Assembly (NCBI GenBank): GCA_963978905.1
Contig: OZ022261.1
Location: forward strand, 32,906,102-32,970,101
Length of the DNA: 64,000 nucleotides
Reading direction: 5' to 3'
DNA from: Trichostrongylus colubriformis
Taxonomy: Eukaryota > Nematoda > Chromadorea > Rhabditida > Trichostrongylidae
Numbering within the stretch: the first letter of the stretch is position 1; the number at the start of each line of letters is the position of its first letter. Position numbers and translations under genes: made by a program. Below, piece by piece: positions 1-10,813 of the stretch. The notes below the pieces were generated by a model. It saw only the letters and a program-made list of their open reading frames with translations, was not told where the DNA came from and made no database searches.

Positions 1-948
1 TTGCTTGTGGGTGTGGCTTAAACGCCTTCCAACGTCCTTCCACCAATGAGCGTCGCTTCTCACGTGCCTTTTGGCTAGCATGAGATGTGCATTCGAGGGT
101 ACAGGTTCTTTCCACCTCGAAGATACGAGTTGCACCAGTATAGTTTTCACTTTAATTAGTGAAGAGATAGCGGGAACGATACGTACAATCCGATTGTAGG
201 GAGAAATCCGCCGCCACCAGGGCGAAAATTTCGCCCAACAGAGATCCTCCCAAAACAAATCCCTCTATCGTGAGTGCCTCCAAGAAAATCTTCTGTATAG
301 AGACATTTTTGATTCTTGTTTATGTCTTACTCAGATGCTAAGTCTGAGCCAACAGAAAACACTGTATTGAACATGGTTTTTTGTTTTCCTTGAAGGCGTC
401 TTGAATCATGATGATTCTAGAACGAAAGTGACTCATTCATATTGTCCACCGTAGAAATGTCATGCATTCACTCAGTTGTTGATCCACCATTCCTTGGAGA
501 TTCATAACTGTCTGTTCTTCAATGGAAAGACTGATAAGATGCTCAGTGGAAGCAGTGAGCCGTTTCTTCTCGTCTGAACTATTTATTAGTTTTCCTATTT
601 TTGGATATAACTGTTGAAACGCTCGCAGGGATTTTCAAAAGTCATCTCGCGTAGCTGGAATATTTCGTTCCATCGTGGACAAATACTAATATTTTTGCTT
701 CCAAAATCCTAACAGCCACTCCTAGGGAAGCCGAGTGGCAGAATTTTCAAGGTGCGGGATGCAATCAGTACAAAATTGACAGAGCATATGGATATAGTGA
801 AATTCCGCACTAACTGTTTCCTACTCAACATGTCACTGCTCCTGTAGATTGTCTGAGATGCCTCGCCGATTTGGTCGGAATGCGGCAATCGGTGTTTCTC
901 GCATGCGACATGGTTGTGAACTTGGATGAAGTGGGTGTTTCGCCTACT
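1..948. other. intergenic, no gene seen
   Basis: I see no exon, RNA gene or complete repeat here. Open frames in this stretch are short, lack splice context and resemble no family I know. Confidence 0.5.
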
Positions 949-956
949 CATCTCGC

Positions 957-1195
957 TGTGTGGGGGTCACGAGGTCGAATTACCGCTTCGCGACGGTGCA
1001 CTCGCGGCGCCAGTACGACTCGCCGTATCGATTGCCCGTGGGAAAACGGCCGAACGTGACTGCGTCACGTCTGGGCTTTCACGCATGCCACACTGCCTCG
1101 CATAAAGGCTGCCATGCCCTGCCCCTGGCACTCGCACCCGCCGCGCCGCTCAACGCGCGCGGCCGCGCGGAAATTCCACCTCGTGACCCCCACCC
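957..1195. mobile_element. short GC-rich inverted-repeat element (hAT-like MITE)
   Basis: The two ends are inverted copies: GTGGGGGTCACGAGGT at the left, and its complement ending near 1193. The interior is much more GC-rich than the flanks and has no coding content. An 8-bp near-repeat (CATCTCGC at 949-956, CATCTCGT at 1196-1203) flanks the element, which is the duplication length typical of hAT transposons. The ends are seen directly; the hAT assignment is inference. Confidence 0.55.
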
Positions 1196-1525
1196 CATCT
1201 CGTTACCCATTCGCTGCATCTCGGAGATTTGATAGTACATCGTTTCGGTAATGAAACATACGATGCTCTTAAAATCCACGAAAATCTATGCATCGGGAGG
1301 CTACTACAGCTGATTAAGGGGGGAAGCCTGGTTGATCTAAATATTTTTTGGAAAAGCATGGTGGCAGACTTCAGGAAGATCATTCCAGATGAACTGGCCT
1401 CACCGTATACTGAATTTTTAAGTTATGAAACAAGTCCTGATTACTATCGCAATCAGACCTAACATTTGGACAATCACACCTCAGAACCTAATAAGCCCTT
1501 TTACATGGTTTTTTTTTTCGGACTA

Positions 1526-2055
1526 AACAGTTCAACTTGGATGGCTTTGAGGGATACAAGTACTACTGGAGAGATCTGCGAAAGGAGTCGATCCACTTCT
1601 GTCGTCGCAATTTCTGAAGAGGAAGTGTGATGATTTGGGAGGAATTTTGCAGTGATGCCGCGCTGGAGCTTGCGTTAGGTACCTGTAGAATGGACTCCAG
1701 GGATTACCAGTGATTTTATGAAATCATCTGGTACCTTTTTTTGAGTTGACAACATCTTTAGAATTACGTGTTCCAGCAAGACAGTGCTGCCATCCATGCA
1801 AGTCACTCGACTTAAACGTGGCTGCAGTCCCACAACATTGAAGTCCTACCATGGCCAGCATGCAGTCCTGACCTGAATCATATGGAGAATCTTTGGGGAT
1901 TTATCTTTAATCGCCAATTCCAGAGCGCAGAAGAGGTTGAGAGGGCAATAGTTGAAGCCTATAACGGTACTGATGAAGAAGTGCTGTAAATTCTTGTCTT
2001 TAGCGTGCCAAATAGCTTATTCGATGTGATCTAGAGCAAGGAGGAGCCACAGATT
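1526..2055 (+). pseudogene. degenerate Tc1-type transposase relic
   Basis: Reading the plus strand and allowing stops and shifts gives blocks typical of Tc1 transposases: a GYKYYWRDLRKE-like block near 1550, QQDSA near 1778 (a catalytic Asp), and [10 protein letters not shown] followed by MENLWG near 1848-1897. Exactly 34 residues separate the Asp of QQDSA from the Glu of MENLWG, matching the DD34E triad. Stops interrupt the frame at several places, including one between the two motifs. The helix-turn-helix region and terminal repeats are not recognisable. It is an old, dead copy of a different subfamily from the element that follows it. Confidence 0.75.
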
Positions 2056-2220
2056 ATTAGCTATTTTACATGTGCTAGTAACATTGGTAAATTGTTTGTT
2101 ATCTCGAAATGGCCTTATAATCACGAAACGGTGCAGAGACCGAAAATATTTCTAAAAGAGTTAGAGTGGAAGATATTGTGATCAAAGCAGGAGTATGAGG
2201 GTTTACTGAGGTTAGAATTA

Positions 2221-2430
2221 CACTGCGGTGCATAATGATAAAGCCACTCATAAATTGTTTTAAAACTATCATAGCAAAATGTTTCTTGGAAACTTCTCAG
2301 GTATAGGTTGTAGCAAATTTGATCGCGCATTCACACATTAATACCAAACTTGAGCTCGAAATTACAGAACGAATTCATCTTCATTTTTTCAAAAAATGTG
2401 CTTTTGCGGTGGTGCAAAATGATAAAGCCA
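2221..2430 (+). repeat. left terminal inverted repeat with two DR boxes
   Basis: It pairs with 3577-3787 in inverted orientation, with scattered mismatches in the middle and strong conservation of the outer 50 bp. The outer box starts at 2221. The inner box lies near 2406-2430 and ends in GATAAAGCCA. Confidence 0.8.
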
Positions 2431-2478
2431 GTAAGGAATTTCAACAACTCGTAAACAACGAAAGGGCAATACGCTACT

Positions 2479-3480
2479 CTAATAATCTGTTGGTCTTCCT
2501 TCTCTCCGAATAACCTGAAAAATCCGATTGTCTAGACTCATGTTAAGATTATTAATGAGATCTTGGTCCACTTGGTGCCACGCGTGGATTATAGCCCCTT
2601 TGAGCTCCTTAACTCCTTGGAATTCCCTGTTATCTGCGTAAGTCCGTCGCACCATGAAGCCCCATACATTTTCCATCGGATTAAGGTCTGGGCTATTTGC
2701 CGGCCAGGGCAGGAGCCTTATTCGATGACGGCTGAACCATGCACTTGTGCTCTGGCTGACGTGGACTGGTGCGTTATCTTGCACAAAAACAAGATTTCGG
2801 CTCCGATTTTGACGCTGGAAGAAAGAAGAGCACTGCGCGTGACCACTTGATAAACGGCAAGACTCACCTTTCTAATAACGAACCAAAACTTCAGACGTTT
2901 CTTCAATGCGGCCTATACCATTACGGCCCCTTCTTTGAAATCTCTTGAGAATCGAAGCATGTGCTTTCTCAAAATGTCGTTTGTCATCTGATTCGTCGCA
3001 GTTGAACTTTCTTCATCAGAAAAAACAATCTGGAAAGGAAAAACATCATAAGAAAGCAAGAGGGACCTCACGACCTAATACCCTACCTTACTCCAGTCCA
3101 CTCGGCTGCATGTTTTGGCGAACTGCACTCGATTTTTGCGGTGTTCTCGTGTCATGAATGGTGCTTTCCTCATTTTCTGTCGCGAGATAAACTTGCACGT
3201 TTTTAGAACCCGCAAAACAGTTATTTTGGAGACAATTAGCTCCAAAGAAGACCTGATATCCGAGCTCACTTGGTGGAATTCGATGCTTTTCTAAGAATAC
3301 GGCGCTTATCCTTCTCGTAAGGTGAAGGAGGTCGCCCAGAACTCTTCTTAGTTCCATATGTTGCAGGATCCTTGAGGAAGTTGTCGACAACTGTGTGGCT
3401 GCGGTCCAATTCTTGCGCAATATGACGATTTGACATCCCAGCGCTTTTTTTGCAAAAACTTGGCCTTTTTCAAAATCAAA
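2479..3480 (-). pseudogene. Tc1-like DD34E transposase, frame-broken
   Basis: This is the transposase of the surrounding element. The N-terminal third reads as a paired-type DNA-binding region (SNRHIAQELDRSHTVVDNF near 3440-3370, then SGRPP). The middle (3269-3075) is in another frame and reads like the linker before the catalytic core. The C-terminal 101 codons (2784-2479) are intact and contain QDNAPVHVSQ and then PWPANSPDLNPMENVWG. Thirty-four residues separate the Asp of QDNA from the Glu of MENVWG, so the last two catalytic residues survive. The first catalytic Asp region is not clear. At least two frame changes make it non-functional as sequenced. Confidence 0.8.
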
Positions 3481-3576
3481 TTAGGGTTTTCCTTTCCCCA
3501 TTACCTGAAAAAGAAAGACATTACAGCAGCGAAACGTTTCAACAAATAAAGATGAGAAGCGACGGAAAAACTTAGG

Positions 3577-3787
3577 GTGGCTTTATCATTTTGCACCATC
3601 GCAAAAGCTGCATTTTTTGAAAACTTGAGATAAAATTTTTCCTCGATTTTGGTCTGGAACTTAGTTTCGATGTACGAATGCGCGATCAAATATGCTACAA
3701 TCTATACCTGAGAAATTTCCAAGAAACATCTTACTATGATAGTTTTTAAACAATTTATGGGTGGCTTTATCATTATGCACCGCAGTG
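3577..3787 (-). repeat. right terminal inverted repeat with two DR boxes
   Basis: Reverse complement of the left repeat. The outer box ends at 3787 before a TA dinucleotide. The inner box (GGCTTTATCATTTTGCACC) lies at about 3579-3597. Confidence 0.8.
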
Positions 3788-3912
3788 TATTACGAAATTT
3801 CTCAGTGGACTCCTTATTTCGGAAACGTAAAATCAGAGGGTGATCTTATAATCATGAAACGCACCACTTGGTCGATCCTGCGCTAGTGTCCTCTCCCTCG
3901 CTCTGCGTCTAA

Positions 3913-4086
3913 GGCCGCGTTCATACCTTGGGATGCCGACGACGGGGTGTGGCTGCGCGTCCCTGCGTCTCCGCCCGTGTCACCCTGTCTCGTTGCCTGC
4001 GTCGTCTCTGCACCTTCCATGTGCCATTCTGCCTCGCTGCCTGTGAACACAGCTACACCCTGTCCACGCAAAGTATGAACGCGGCC
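3913..4086. mobile_element. Harbinger-like MITE, copy A
   Basis: A 174-bp element with ends GGCCGCGTTCATAC and its complement, bounded by TAA at 3910-3912 and 4087-4089. The 3-bp TWA duplication fits PIF/Harbinger elements. The interior is GC-rich and shared with the copies at 53208, 56308 and 57915. The open frame on the minus strand here is a product of base composition. Confidence 0.7.
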
Positions 4087-4188
4087 TAATATCTCGTCCG
4101 AGCACTCACTTTCTTTCCCCCGCTGCGCTTCCCCCTCTACACTTGAAGCTCGTCCATAACTCGCGAACCTGACATAGCTTACACTTAA

Positions 4189-4371
4189 AGGCACATTCCG
4201 CGCTTGCTACGGTGGAGTAACAGTTGACTCTCCATTGGTTGTCAGGCGCTGGGGACGCATCGACTACGCCCCACTGCAGGCAATAGGGCGTGGAGAGACC
4301 GCCTCCCAGCCGCCGACAACCAATGGAAAGTCAACTGTTACTCCACCCATCAGCGAGCGCGGAATGTGCCT
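4189..4371. mobile_element. TTAA-flanked MITE (piggyBac-like)
   Basis: A 183-bp element whose ends AGGCACATTCCGCGC are inverted at the other side and which is bounded by TTAA at 4185-4188 and 4372-4375. The inverted repeats extend about 60 bp, through the block AACAGTTGACT and CCATTGGTTGTC. A TTAA target is diagnostic of piggyBac-type insertion. It has no coding capacity, so it would be moved in trans. Confidence 0.75.
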
Positions 4372-4375
4372 TTAA

Positions 4376-5725
4376 GAGATCACTAAGTCAAACATCCACA
4401 GGGGTTACTTTTTCTTTTTTTTTCTACCGGTCTACAGCATCCCTCTCCCTTTCATTTTCGAGCATTCAGCATACCTTCAACAGTCCTTGTAAAGCGAATC
4501 TGTGGAGCAGGTTGTGGAACTTGACGAACCATTGAAATCTATTCCATTTATCTTAATAAACAGCTGATAGAATACATATTTATGTGGGCTTTATTACTCA
4601 TGACTCACCTAAAAGAAACACATTGCGCAGCCATCACGAGCGATTTCGGAATTAATTGCGAACTTTTGACTCTGAGATGTGAGATCTTCTACAATGGTCA
4701 TAGGCTTCCAGAAGGTTTTGATCATGATTTTCCCGAGGTTCATATCTGTGTAAGTGGTCTCTGAAGGAGCAATTTTCAGATTTCCTTCCAATTTTTACTG
4801 CATTTCTCATGTGCGCTTTACATACGAACGAGAATTTAGTCAATTTCAAGCCCCTCTTCCACGTAGACGGTGAGTTTGACCTACCCCACTTAAGTACGAG
4901 TACAGTAGAACTACTATGTGAGTGTTCTATTCATGTTCACCACAGGAGTACAATGAGAACTCTTGGAATTCTTGTTCTATAATCTCGTATGGTAGTCGTA
5001 GGGTTGTATGAATGCGAAGGGCAGTGGCGCCGGTAATACTTTCATGGGTGAAGGATCGAATTCTAGAACAACGACTTTCTGTTTGACCAGACCACTTATT
5101 CCTTCAGGTTTTGTAAAAGGGTGTTAAACTCTGGGTCTGGGTAAAAACAGTAATTTCTGCATCGAAATCCCAGCCACTAATTCGATGAACCAAATCGCAT
5201 TCAAAACCTACATATTATGACCCCGAATTGAAAATTGAGGCTATGGCGCATTTTAAGAGGATAGTGATCATCGCAGGATGCAATGTTCTTTATCTTCTCT
5301 GCCTCACAACTGTGCCCAAGAAAGATGGAATTTTTAATCCAGAAATATTTCATTTTGAGTGGAAATTAACAGACTCCTATGACTCTCTTTTCTTTCTTGA
5401 AAGATTAGAGCTGTGTTCTAATTTGTTTTCGACACTAGTTCTTTCCCATTCGTAGCACTTGAGAGAGCATCGCTGATTTCTGGTGCCATTGAACGACATT
5501 GAGTGGTTCTCGAGTGCACCTCTCAATGCCTTACGAGGGTCTGAAATTGCTAATGAGAATCGATGAAAAACGCCTAGATGAGCCCGACAAATTATGGTTC
5601 ATAAGGTTTACGAAAGCACGCAGTTTGTTCACTGAATTGCTGCCAGAAATCATTTTCAGAATTCTCATCAAACTATATGTTCAGATGTCAGGCTGGTATA
5701 CTAATCGACTTCGTTTGTGGCAAAA
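4376..5725. other. intergenic, no gene seen
   Basis: No exon is supported. A dispersed-repeat fragment with the core CCAAATCGCATTC lies near 5188-5200. Related pieces occur near 15735, 21045, 29535 and 42790. Confidence 0.45.
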
Positions 5726-6194
5726 GAAAATTCGGCACTCAACTATTCCTACCCCAGATACCGCGAGTTGAGTCAAAACTAATTTTCGCCGAAACTTTGT
5801 CCACGCCGGTTATTTGGGGTGCTGATCACGAATATAACATCCGTTTTTGGCGTTTGTGCCAGTTTGGTGCAATCGCACCATGTTGGTGCAACAACTCATT
5901 TTCACAAAAATCGCTGAAACTTCGTCTTTAGGGGTTATTCAGGGTGCTGATCACGAATATGATATCCGTTTTCTCGAATAACCCCCCTGGGCAAAGTTTA
6001 GCGATTTTGGTGAGAACGAGTTGTTGCACCAACATGATGCAATTCCACAAAATTGGCGCAAAAGCCAAAAACGGATGTCATATCCGTAATCAGCACCCTG
6101 AATAACCCCTAAAGGCGAAGTTTCAGCGAAAATTATTTTTTTGACCCAACTCGCGGTACCTGGGGTAGGAATAGTTGAATAGTGCCGAAAATTC
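5726..6194. mobile_element. large fold-back (palindromic) element
   Basis: Two arms of roughly 200 bp face each other around a short centre near 5950. The left arm runs TTCGGCACTCAACTATTCC, then ACCCCAGATACCGCGAGTTG, GCACCATGTTGGTGCAACAA and GGGGTTATTCAGGGTGCTGA. The right arm carries the complements of all four blocks in reverse order. No transposase is inside. I cannot place it in a superfamily, and no clear target duplication is visible. Confidence 0.65.
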
Positions 6195-6352
6195 TTATTA
6201 ATAAAAAAACGAGTTTTTATCACGACTTATTTCGAACGTATTGCATGCACTTCTGGCAAATGCATTTGTTTTGGCGCCCAATTTATTTCGACATTCCTTC
6301 CTGCCATTTTTACCTTGTAGTTCTCTTCAAGCCGACCTGGTCTCCCTTGATA

Positions 6353-6862
6353 CAGTAGCGCTCAAAAGTCTTCGGCCAAAACTTTTTTGTCATAACTTTT
6401 TTTCTACTTGTCCAAATTTGACAAAATTCTAATATGTGGTGCCTGATCCTATTGCTAACATTTCCTGCTACTTGAGTGCCGCTTGACACTTTTCATGGTT
6501 TTTCACAAGAATTTACTACAAGACCACCGGAAAAAAAGTAAAAGGCTTGTTTAAGTAAAACGGCTTTCCTTACAAAAACAAAACGAGCAAGCCTCAGAGA
6601 ACATTAATATTTTGTAGGAAGACCACCACTTTTGATAACAGCGGCACAGCGGGACGGCATAGCGATGGCACTCCAAAAACAAAAAAATTTATATAATCAC
6701 GTAACCTACACCGTTGAGCGCCAAAATAATAGTATATTAAGTATGCAGTGTCTCCAAGTACAACATACTAAAATTTCCTTTAGATCGGTGCAGTTGCAAA
6801 AAAGTTACAAGTGAAAAACCCAAGTGAAAGACCATTTCGCCGAAGACTTTTGAGCGCTACTG
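6353..6862 (+). mobile_element. TA-flanked MITE (CAGTAGCGCTCAAAAG ends), copy 1
   Basis: The element starts CAGTAGCGCTCAAAAGTCTT and ends AAGACTTTTGAGCGCTACTG. It is bounded by TA at 6351-6352 and 6863-6864, as expected for Tc1/mariner-type insertion. It is 510 bp long and non-coding. A second copy in the opposite orientation lies at 57325-57825, inside a sax-3 intron. Confidence 0.8.
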
Positions 6863-7092
6863 TATGTGAAACTTCTATGAGCCTTTCTAGTGAGTTCAAG
6901 GATTGCACGATGAGTTTCGCAAAATTTTGCGGAATGGAGATGAGAGCGCTAGAAGGAATCTTCTTTATTGTCTCAGCACAAAAGACATCTTTGCGATTAC
7001 TTTACTCGTTCTGAATAGCCACTTAGCCGTCTATTCAAAATCTTTATGCGCGCTCTCTCCCAGGTTCGAAGTTTCGGCGCTCTATCACATTA

Positions 7093-7864
7093 CAGAGTGT
7101 TCCACATGAAGTGTGACGGGTTAAGAAAAATAGATTTTTGGGCTTTTGCAGCTTTTTTTTTGCTTTTTTGTGTTTATTCGTTTTTCTCGTATCTTCCAAG
7201 TCCTAACAGGTTGCGGGGTCTCAATTTTTATAGGTCAATATGGTATCACATACCGATCGTTCAGCAGTAGTTGCTATATGCAAGCGCGGCTCCTCGGTTG
7301 AGGAGAATACTCACTTCCGCCCAGTATACAAAACAATGGGTGATAAAGAAATAAAAGTATTGGGGCAAAATATCCCTGGAATGTTCCTTCAAAAGCAGGA
7401 GCACGTAAGAAACAAAAGCTTGAGAGTTTTAGAAAAAATTAGTATATTTAAATAGTTTAGTGGTTCGTTTCGCCTCTACTCATACGAACCACTGTGTTTT
7501 CCATCACCCCCGAGGCTCTTCGTTGAGTTGGGGTGATGGAAAACAAAGGAATGTTTCAAAAAAGGTGAAAAAAAAGTGAAAAATCGTCGATTAAAATTGA
7601 GTATTAAACATATCAAGCTGAGGCCTATCACTTTCACCGTCATAAAACAGAAATTTCGCCGGCAGTGACTGCATGCATTCTGAAGAATTTCAGGAAGAGA
7701 TTGGATGCTCGTTTTGAAGCTGATGGCGGAGATTTCGAATGTGGTACTATGTAATCCCCCATGTAGAATTTTGTGACGGTTTGAACAAATAGAAAATTTT
7801 CTCATTTGGCAGTGCAAACTTGTAAGTAGTTTTTTTTCCGTCACGTTTGATGTGGACCGCCCTG
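7093..7864 (+). mobile_element. Tc1/mariner-type element, 772 bp
   Basis: The inverted ends match imperfectly. The left reads CAGAGTGTTCCACATGAAGT and the right, complemented, CAGGGCGGTCCACATCAAAC; both continue into GTGACGG and A-rich blocks. TA dinucleotides flank both sides (7091-7092 and 7865-7866). A hairpin with a 15-bp stem (GTTTTCCATCACCCC) sits at about 7495-7544. A transposase tail is readable inside the element. Confidence 0.6.
7665..7754 (+). pseudogene. transposase C-terminal fragment
   Basis: Thirty codons ending in a stop read VTACILKNFRKRLDARFEAD, then GGDFE. This matches the usual tail of Tc1/IS630-type transposases, where a short helix of the form ..RRLxACIxADGGHFE precedes the stop. 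The upstream coding region is decayed. Confidence 0.5.
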
Positions 7865-10137
7865 TATTTGGGCTATTTACCATTTTGGACATTTTTCAAA
7901 AGGAACACATTTGTGTGGTGTATCATGTGTAATGCCTTCCACTGGTAGAAAACTGTTAAAGTGATCTTTTTAGTTGACCGCGTTTCATCTATTGAGTGAG
8001 CGGTCAACATGAGAACACCCTGTTAGATCGAACCCCTTCTTTGAATAGGCGAACCTGAGCTCAATGATCCATTTACGCGAAATTCCGCCCGCCTGCACGT
8101 CCCGCCCCTCGAGGAAAAAAATGGGCTGTCATATGTTCTTTCTCCTTGCTTTCCGCACTCTTTTTGCTTGGTTAATGATCCCTAGTTTTATCAGACATCA
8201 ATCGGCCAGGTTCACCATCCTACTGCCTCCATCTGGAGACAGAAGATAGAGACCGATCTAGAGTAGTCTCATGTTACAGTTACAAAGGGTATAAAGGAAC
8301 AATAAGGGCAAAATACCTTACGGTTAAATCAAAAATTTTTTGCACACCAGTTTCCTCTAGAGAAAAGCTAGAGATTTTCACTTATATCCCTTTGCTCATG
8401 ACCGAATCATCATTGTACAAGAACCAGGGTGTCTAAAACAGGATTGAAGGACCTCTTTCTAATTTCATCAGCGTAGAAATTGTTCGCCGCATGTCTGAGG
8501 GTTGACTAGAGTAGTTCCAAGATACATTCAGATAAAAAATTTTATAGGCTCAGTCTTACTTCTGTAACGAGAAAAAGGTGCAGAAGATGGTGTAGTCCAC
8601 AGAATAGTGTCTCCATAGCCAGAGTCGTCCGTACGTGGTGCAAAGAGGACTGTCCGTTTTTCATCGCTTTTAATGTTTGGTCTCAGTCAAAGTTAAAATT
8701 CACGAAAATTTGAGTTTCGTCATTCCCATGCGGTGATGTCATATCTGTTCAATACGGGCCACATGCAAAGTTTTACGCGAAAAATTGAAACCCGGCGAGA
8801 TAAATCTTGCTTAAATTTCGTCCATGCGAGAAATGTAGGCGTGGCCGCGAGGAGCAAAGTCTCATTCTTTCGTGCACGATTCCTTTAAAATGTCTTCCCG
8901 CTGCACATTGCCATGAAGAGCACAAATGATTTTCAAAATGTCCAAAGCGTGGAAAGAGGGATGTCCTTAGACATTCTTCAAATACATTCGCTTACCTCTC
9001 GAATTCTTGAACTTATGATCACCCACATCGAGGTCAAGGTAATAGCGGTACTTCACAAATTTCGAATTCCTCTACAAAAAGTTAAAAATCCTTAAAGCTC
9101 TAGATTCATTTTCTGCAAAAAAATTCATATTGACAAAGTTGATCATCATAAGTAATTAAATCTGATCTAGGTGACCCTATGAAGTGGAAAACTTTTATGC
9201 GACCCGTGGAAGCAAATTTGTTACGTGCCTAGTTGTTTTCATTTTCCTGAATTCTATAATATTTTCGAAGGTTTCGCTATTTTGATAGTGTTGACTTTCG
9301 GTAGTCTCCAATTTAACTTAAAGTTCGTTTTTTGCTTTTTCTCAGAAACTTATGTGTAAAAATAGCATTTTCTAAGTAGATCTAGGTGGAATTAGCAAAA
9401 CGCACTTGTATCGTTCGGGTTCATGAACCTTTCATCAGCCGTATTGTTTCAGGGTTTTTTTCTGCACGATTCGATATCCATGCGAGGTCCCCTCAATCGA
9501 ACAATATCATTTCATAATAGCATTTTATATCAAAAAGTAAGTGCTTTTATCGATTCCTTCCCGGTTACCTTCACATCCAGATCACTTTATTTTATTTCAA
9601 TTCCATTTGGCAAGGATGTATGCATCGCATGCATTTGTAACTACGTTATCTTCTTTATTCTCTCATAGCCTCGTTAATCATTTGACATAAAACAATCTAG
9701 ATGCCAAACTTCGAATGAAAGTGATATGAAATTCGAGGAAAATCCTAATGACTCAAAAAAAATTTTCAAAACGGCAGCAAAAAACAAGTATTCGACGGGA
9801 AGGCTTTCGACGCATTCCTCATACGCACTTAATTAGGAGAAGCATGCGCCGGACCACGACTCGATGCCCACGTCCTTTTGTACTCCATAAAGTGTGGCGG
9901 AGACGCCCCGACAGCATTCGACCAATGGCGATCCACGAATTCCCCACGTTCGACCAATGAGAGGACATGCCAAGACGAGACAGTGCAAGTAACCTATATA
10001 CTGAAATATTCTGAAGGGGATTTATACTATACTGACTCTTCCGCGCCATTAGAATTTTTTCACCAGCTTAATTCTTAATTAATAATGATCCCATCTTAAT
10101 CCATCCTCAAGGGGCAGTTGTCCTACGATGATATATA
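7865..10137. other. intergenic, no gene seen
   Basis: Nothing here is supported as an exon. Near 9910-9965 the short block TTCGACCAATG occurs twice about 45 bp apart, and the plus-strand frame there is arginine-rich through composition. The rest is AT-rich unique sequence. Confidence 0.4.
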
Positions 10138-10813
10138 TTGGGTAGTCTAAAAAGTTTTTTCGTATTTTCAAATACCGCTTTTTCCCTCCAAACTGCTTTC
10201 CAGCAATCTCTTCTGCACATACACATGTAGTACAAGTCCACACGCATCTATAGGTATTATTGTCTTCCATCTCCCGGATAACCCTTTTCGGCAAAATAAA
10301 CATATCAACGGTCAACCTCATTTTCAATACAAAAATTATAAAAAAAAAATTTCTTTGAATGGCGTTAGACAGGGAAAGGAAAAGGTGATAATCCGATGGA
10401 GCAAGATGAGGGCTATAAGGTGGATGGGGCAGCAATTTTTATCCAAGCTCGAGAGTTTTGCGAGTCATTTTTTCACTGGTGGTAAAAAATTTTTCAAATT
10501 TTTTCTTTCAAAAATTTTCGAGCTCGGATAAAAATTGCTGCCTTATAGCCCTGATCTTGCTCCATCGGATTATCACCTTTCCCTTTCCCTGTCTAACGCC
10601 ATTCAAAGAAAAAAAAATTGGAATTGAAAATGAAGTGACTTTTGATATTTTTATTTTGCTGAAAAGGGCTATCCGGGAGATGGAAGACAACAATACCTAT
10701 AGATGCGTGTGGACTTGTACTACATACATGTGTACAGATGAAATTTCGTGGAGAGCAGTTTTGAGGGAAAAAGCGGTATTCAAAAATACGAAAAGACTTT
10801 TTAGACTACCTAA
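10138..10813. mobile_element. palindromic mariner derivative
   Basis: The element is bounded by TA (10136-10137 and 10814-10815). Its mariner-like ends read TTGGGTAGTCTAAAAAGT on the left and TTAGGTAGTCTAAAAAGT on the complemented right. The two halves are inverted copies of the same about 300-bp mariner 3' segment, joined near 10450-10520. Each half holds a transposase tail fragment; the minus-strand one reads PPYSPHLAPSDYHLF, the motif around the last Asp of DD34D mariners. Both halves are truncated before the rest of the catalytic core. Confidence 0.75.

Larger units (their letters stand above)
2221..3787 (-). mobile_element. Tc1-like transposon with doubled (IR/DR) ends
   Basis: This is a 1567-bp element flanked by TA on both sides (2219-2220 and 3788-3789). 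It begins CACTGCGGTGCATAATGA and ends with the exact complement. The inverted repeats are about 210 bp long, not the few tens of bases of classic Tc1. Each repeat holds two copies of a shared box: an outer GCGGTGCATAATGATAAAG and an inner GGTGGTGCAAAATGATAAAG. That is the IR/DR organisation known from Sleeping Beauty and some other Tc1-like elements, where transposase binds both boxes. The interior carries a broken transposase on the minus strand. Confidence 0.85.

Noticed and set aside
7476..7892. 138-codon minus-strand frame
   Set aside because: Lies antisense across a TA-flanked transposon whose transposase tail reads on the plus strand.
10079..10435. 118-codon minus frame as a gene
   Set aside because: Contains the mariner DYHLF motif and is one arm of a palindromic mariner derivative.
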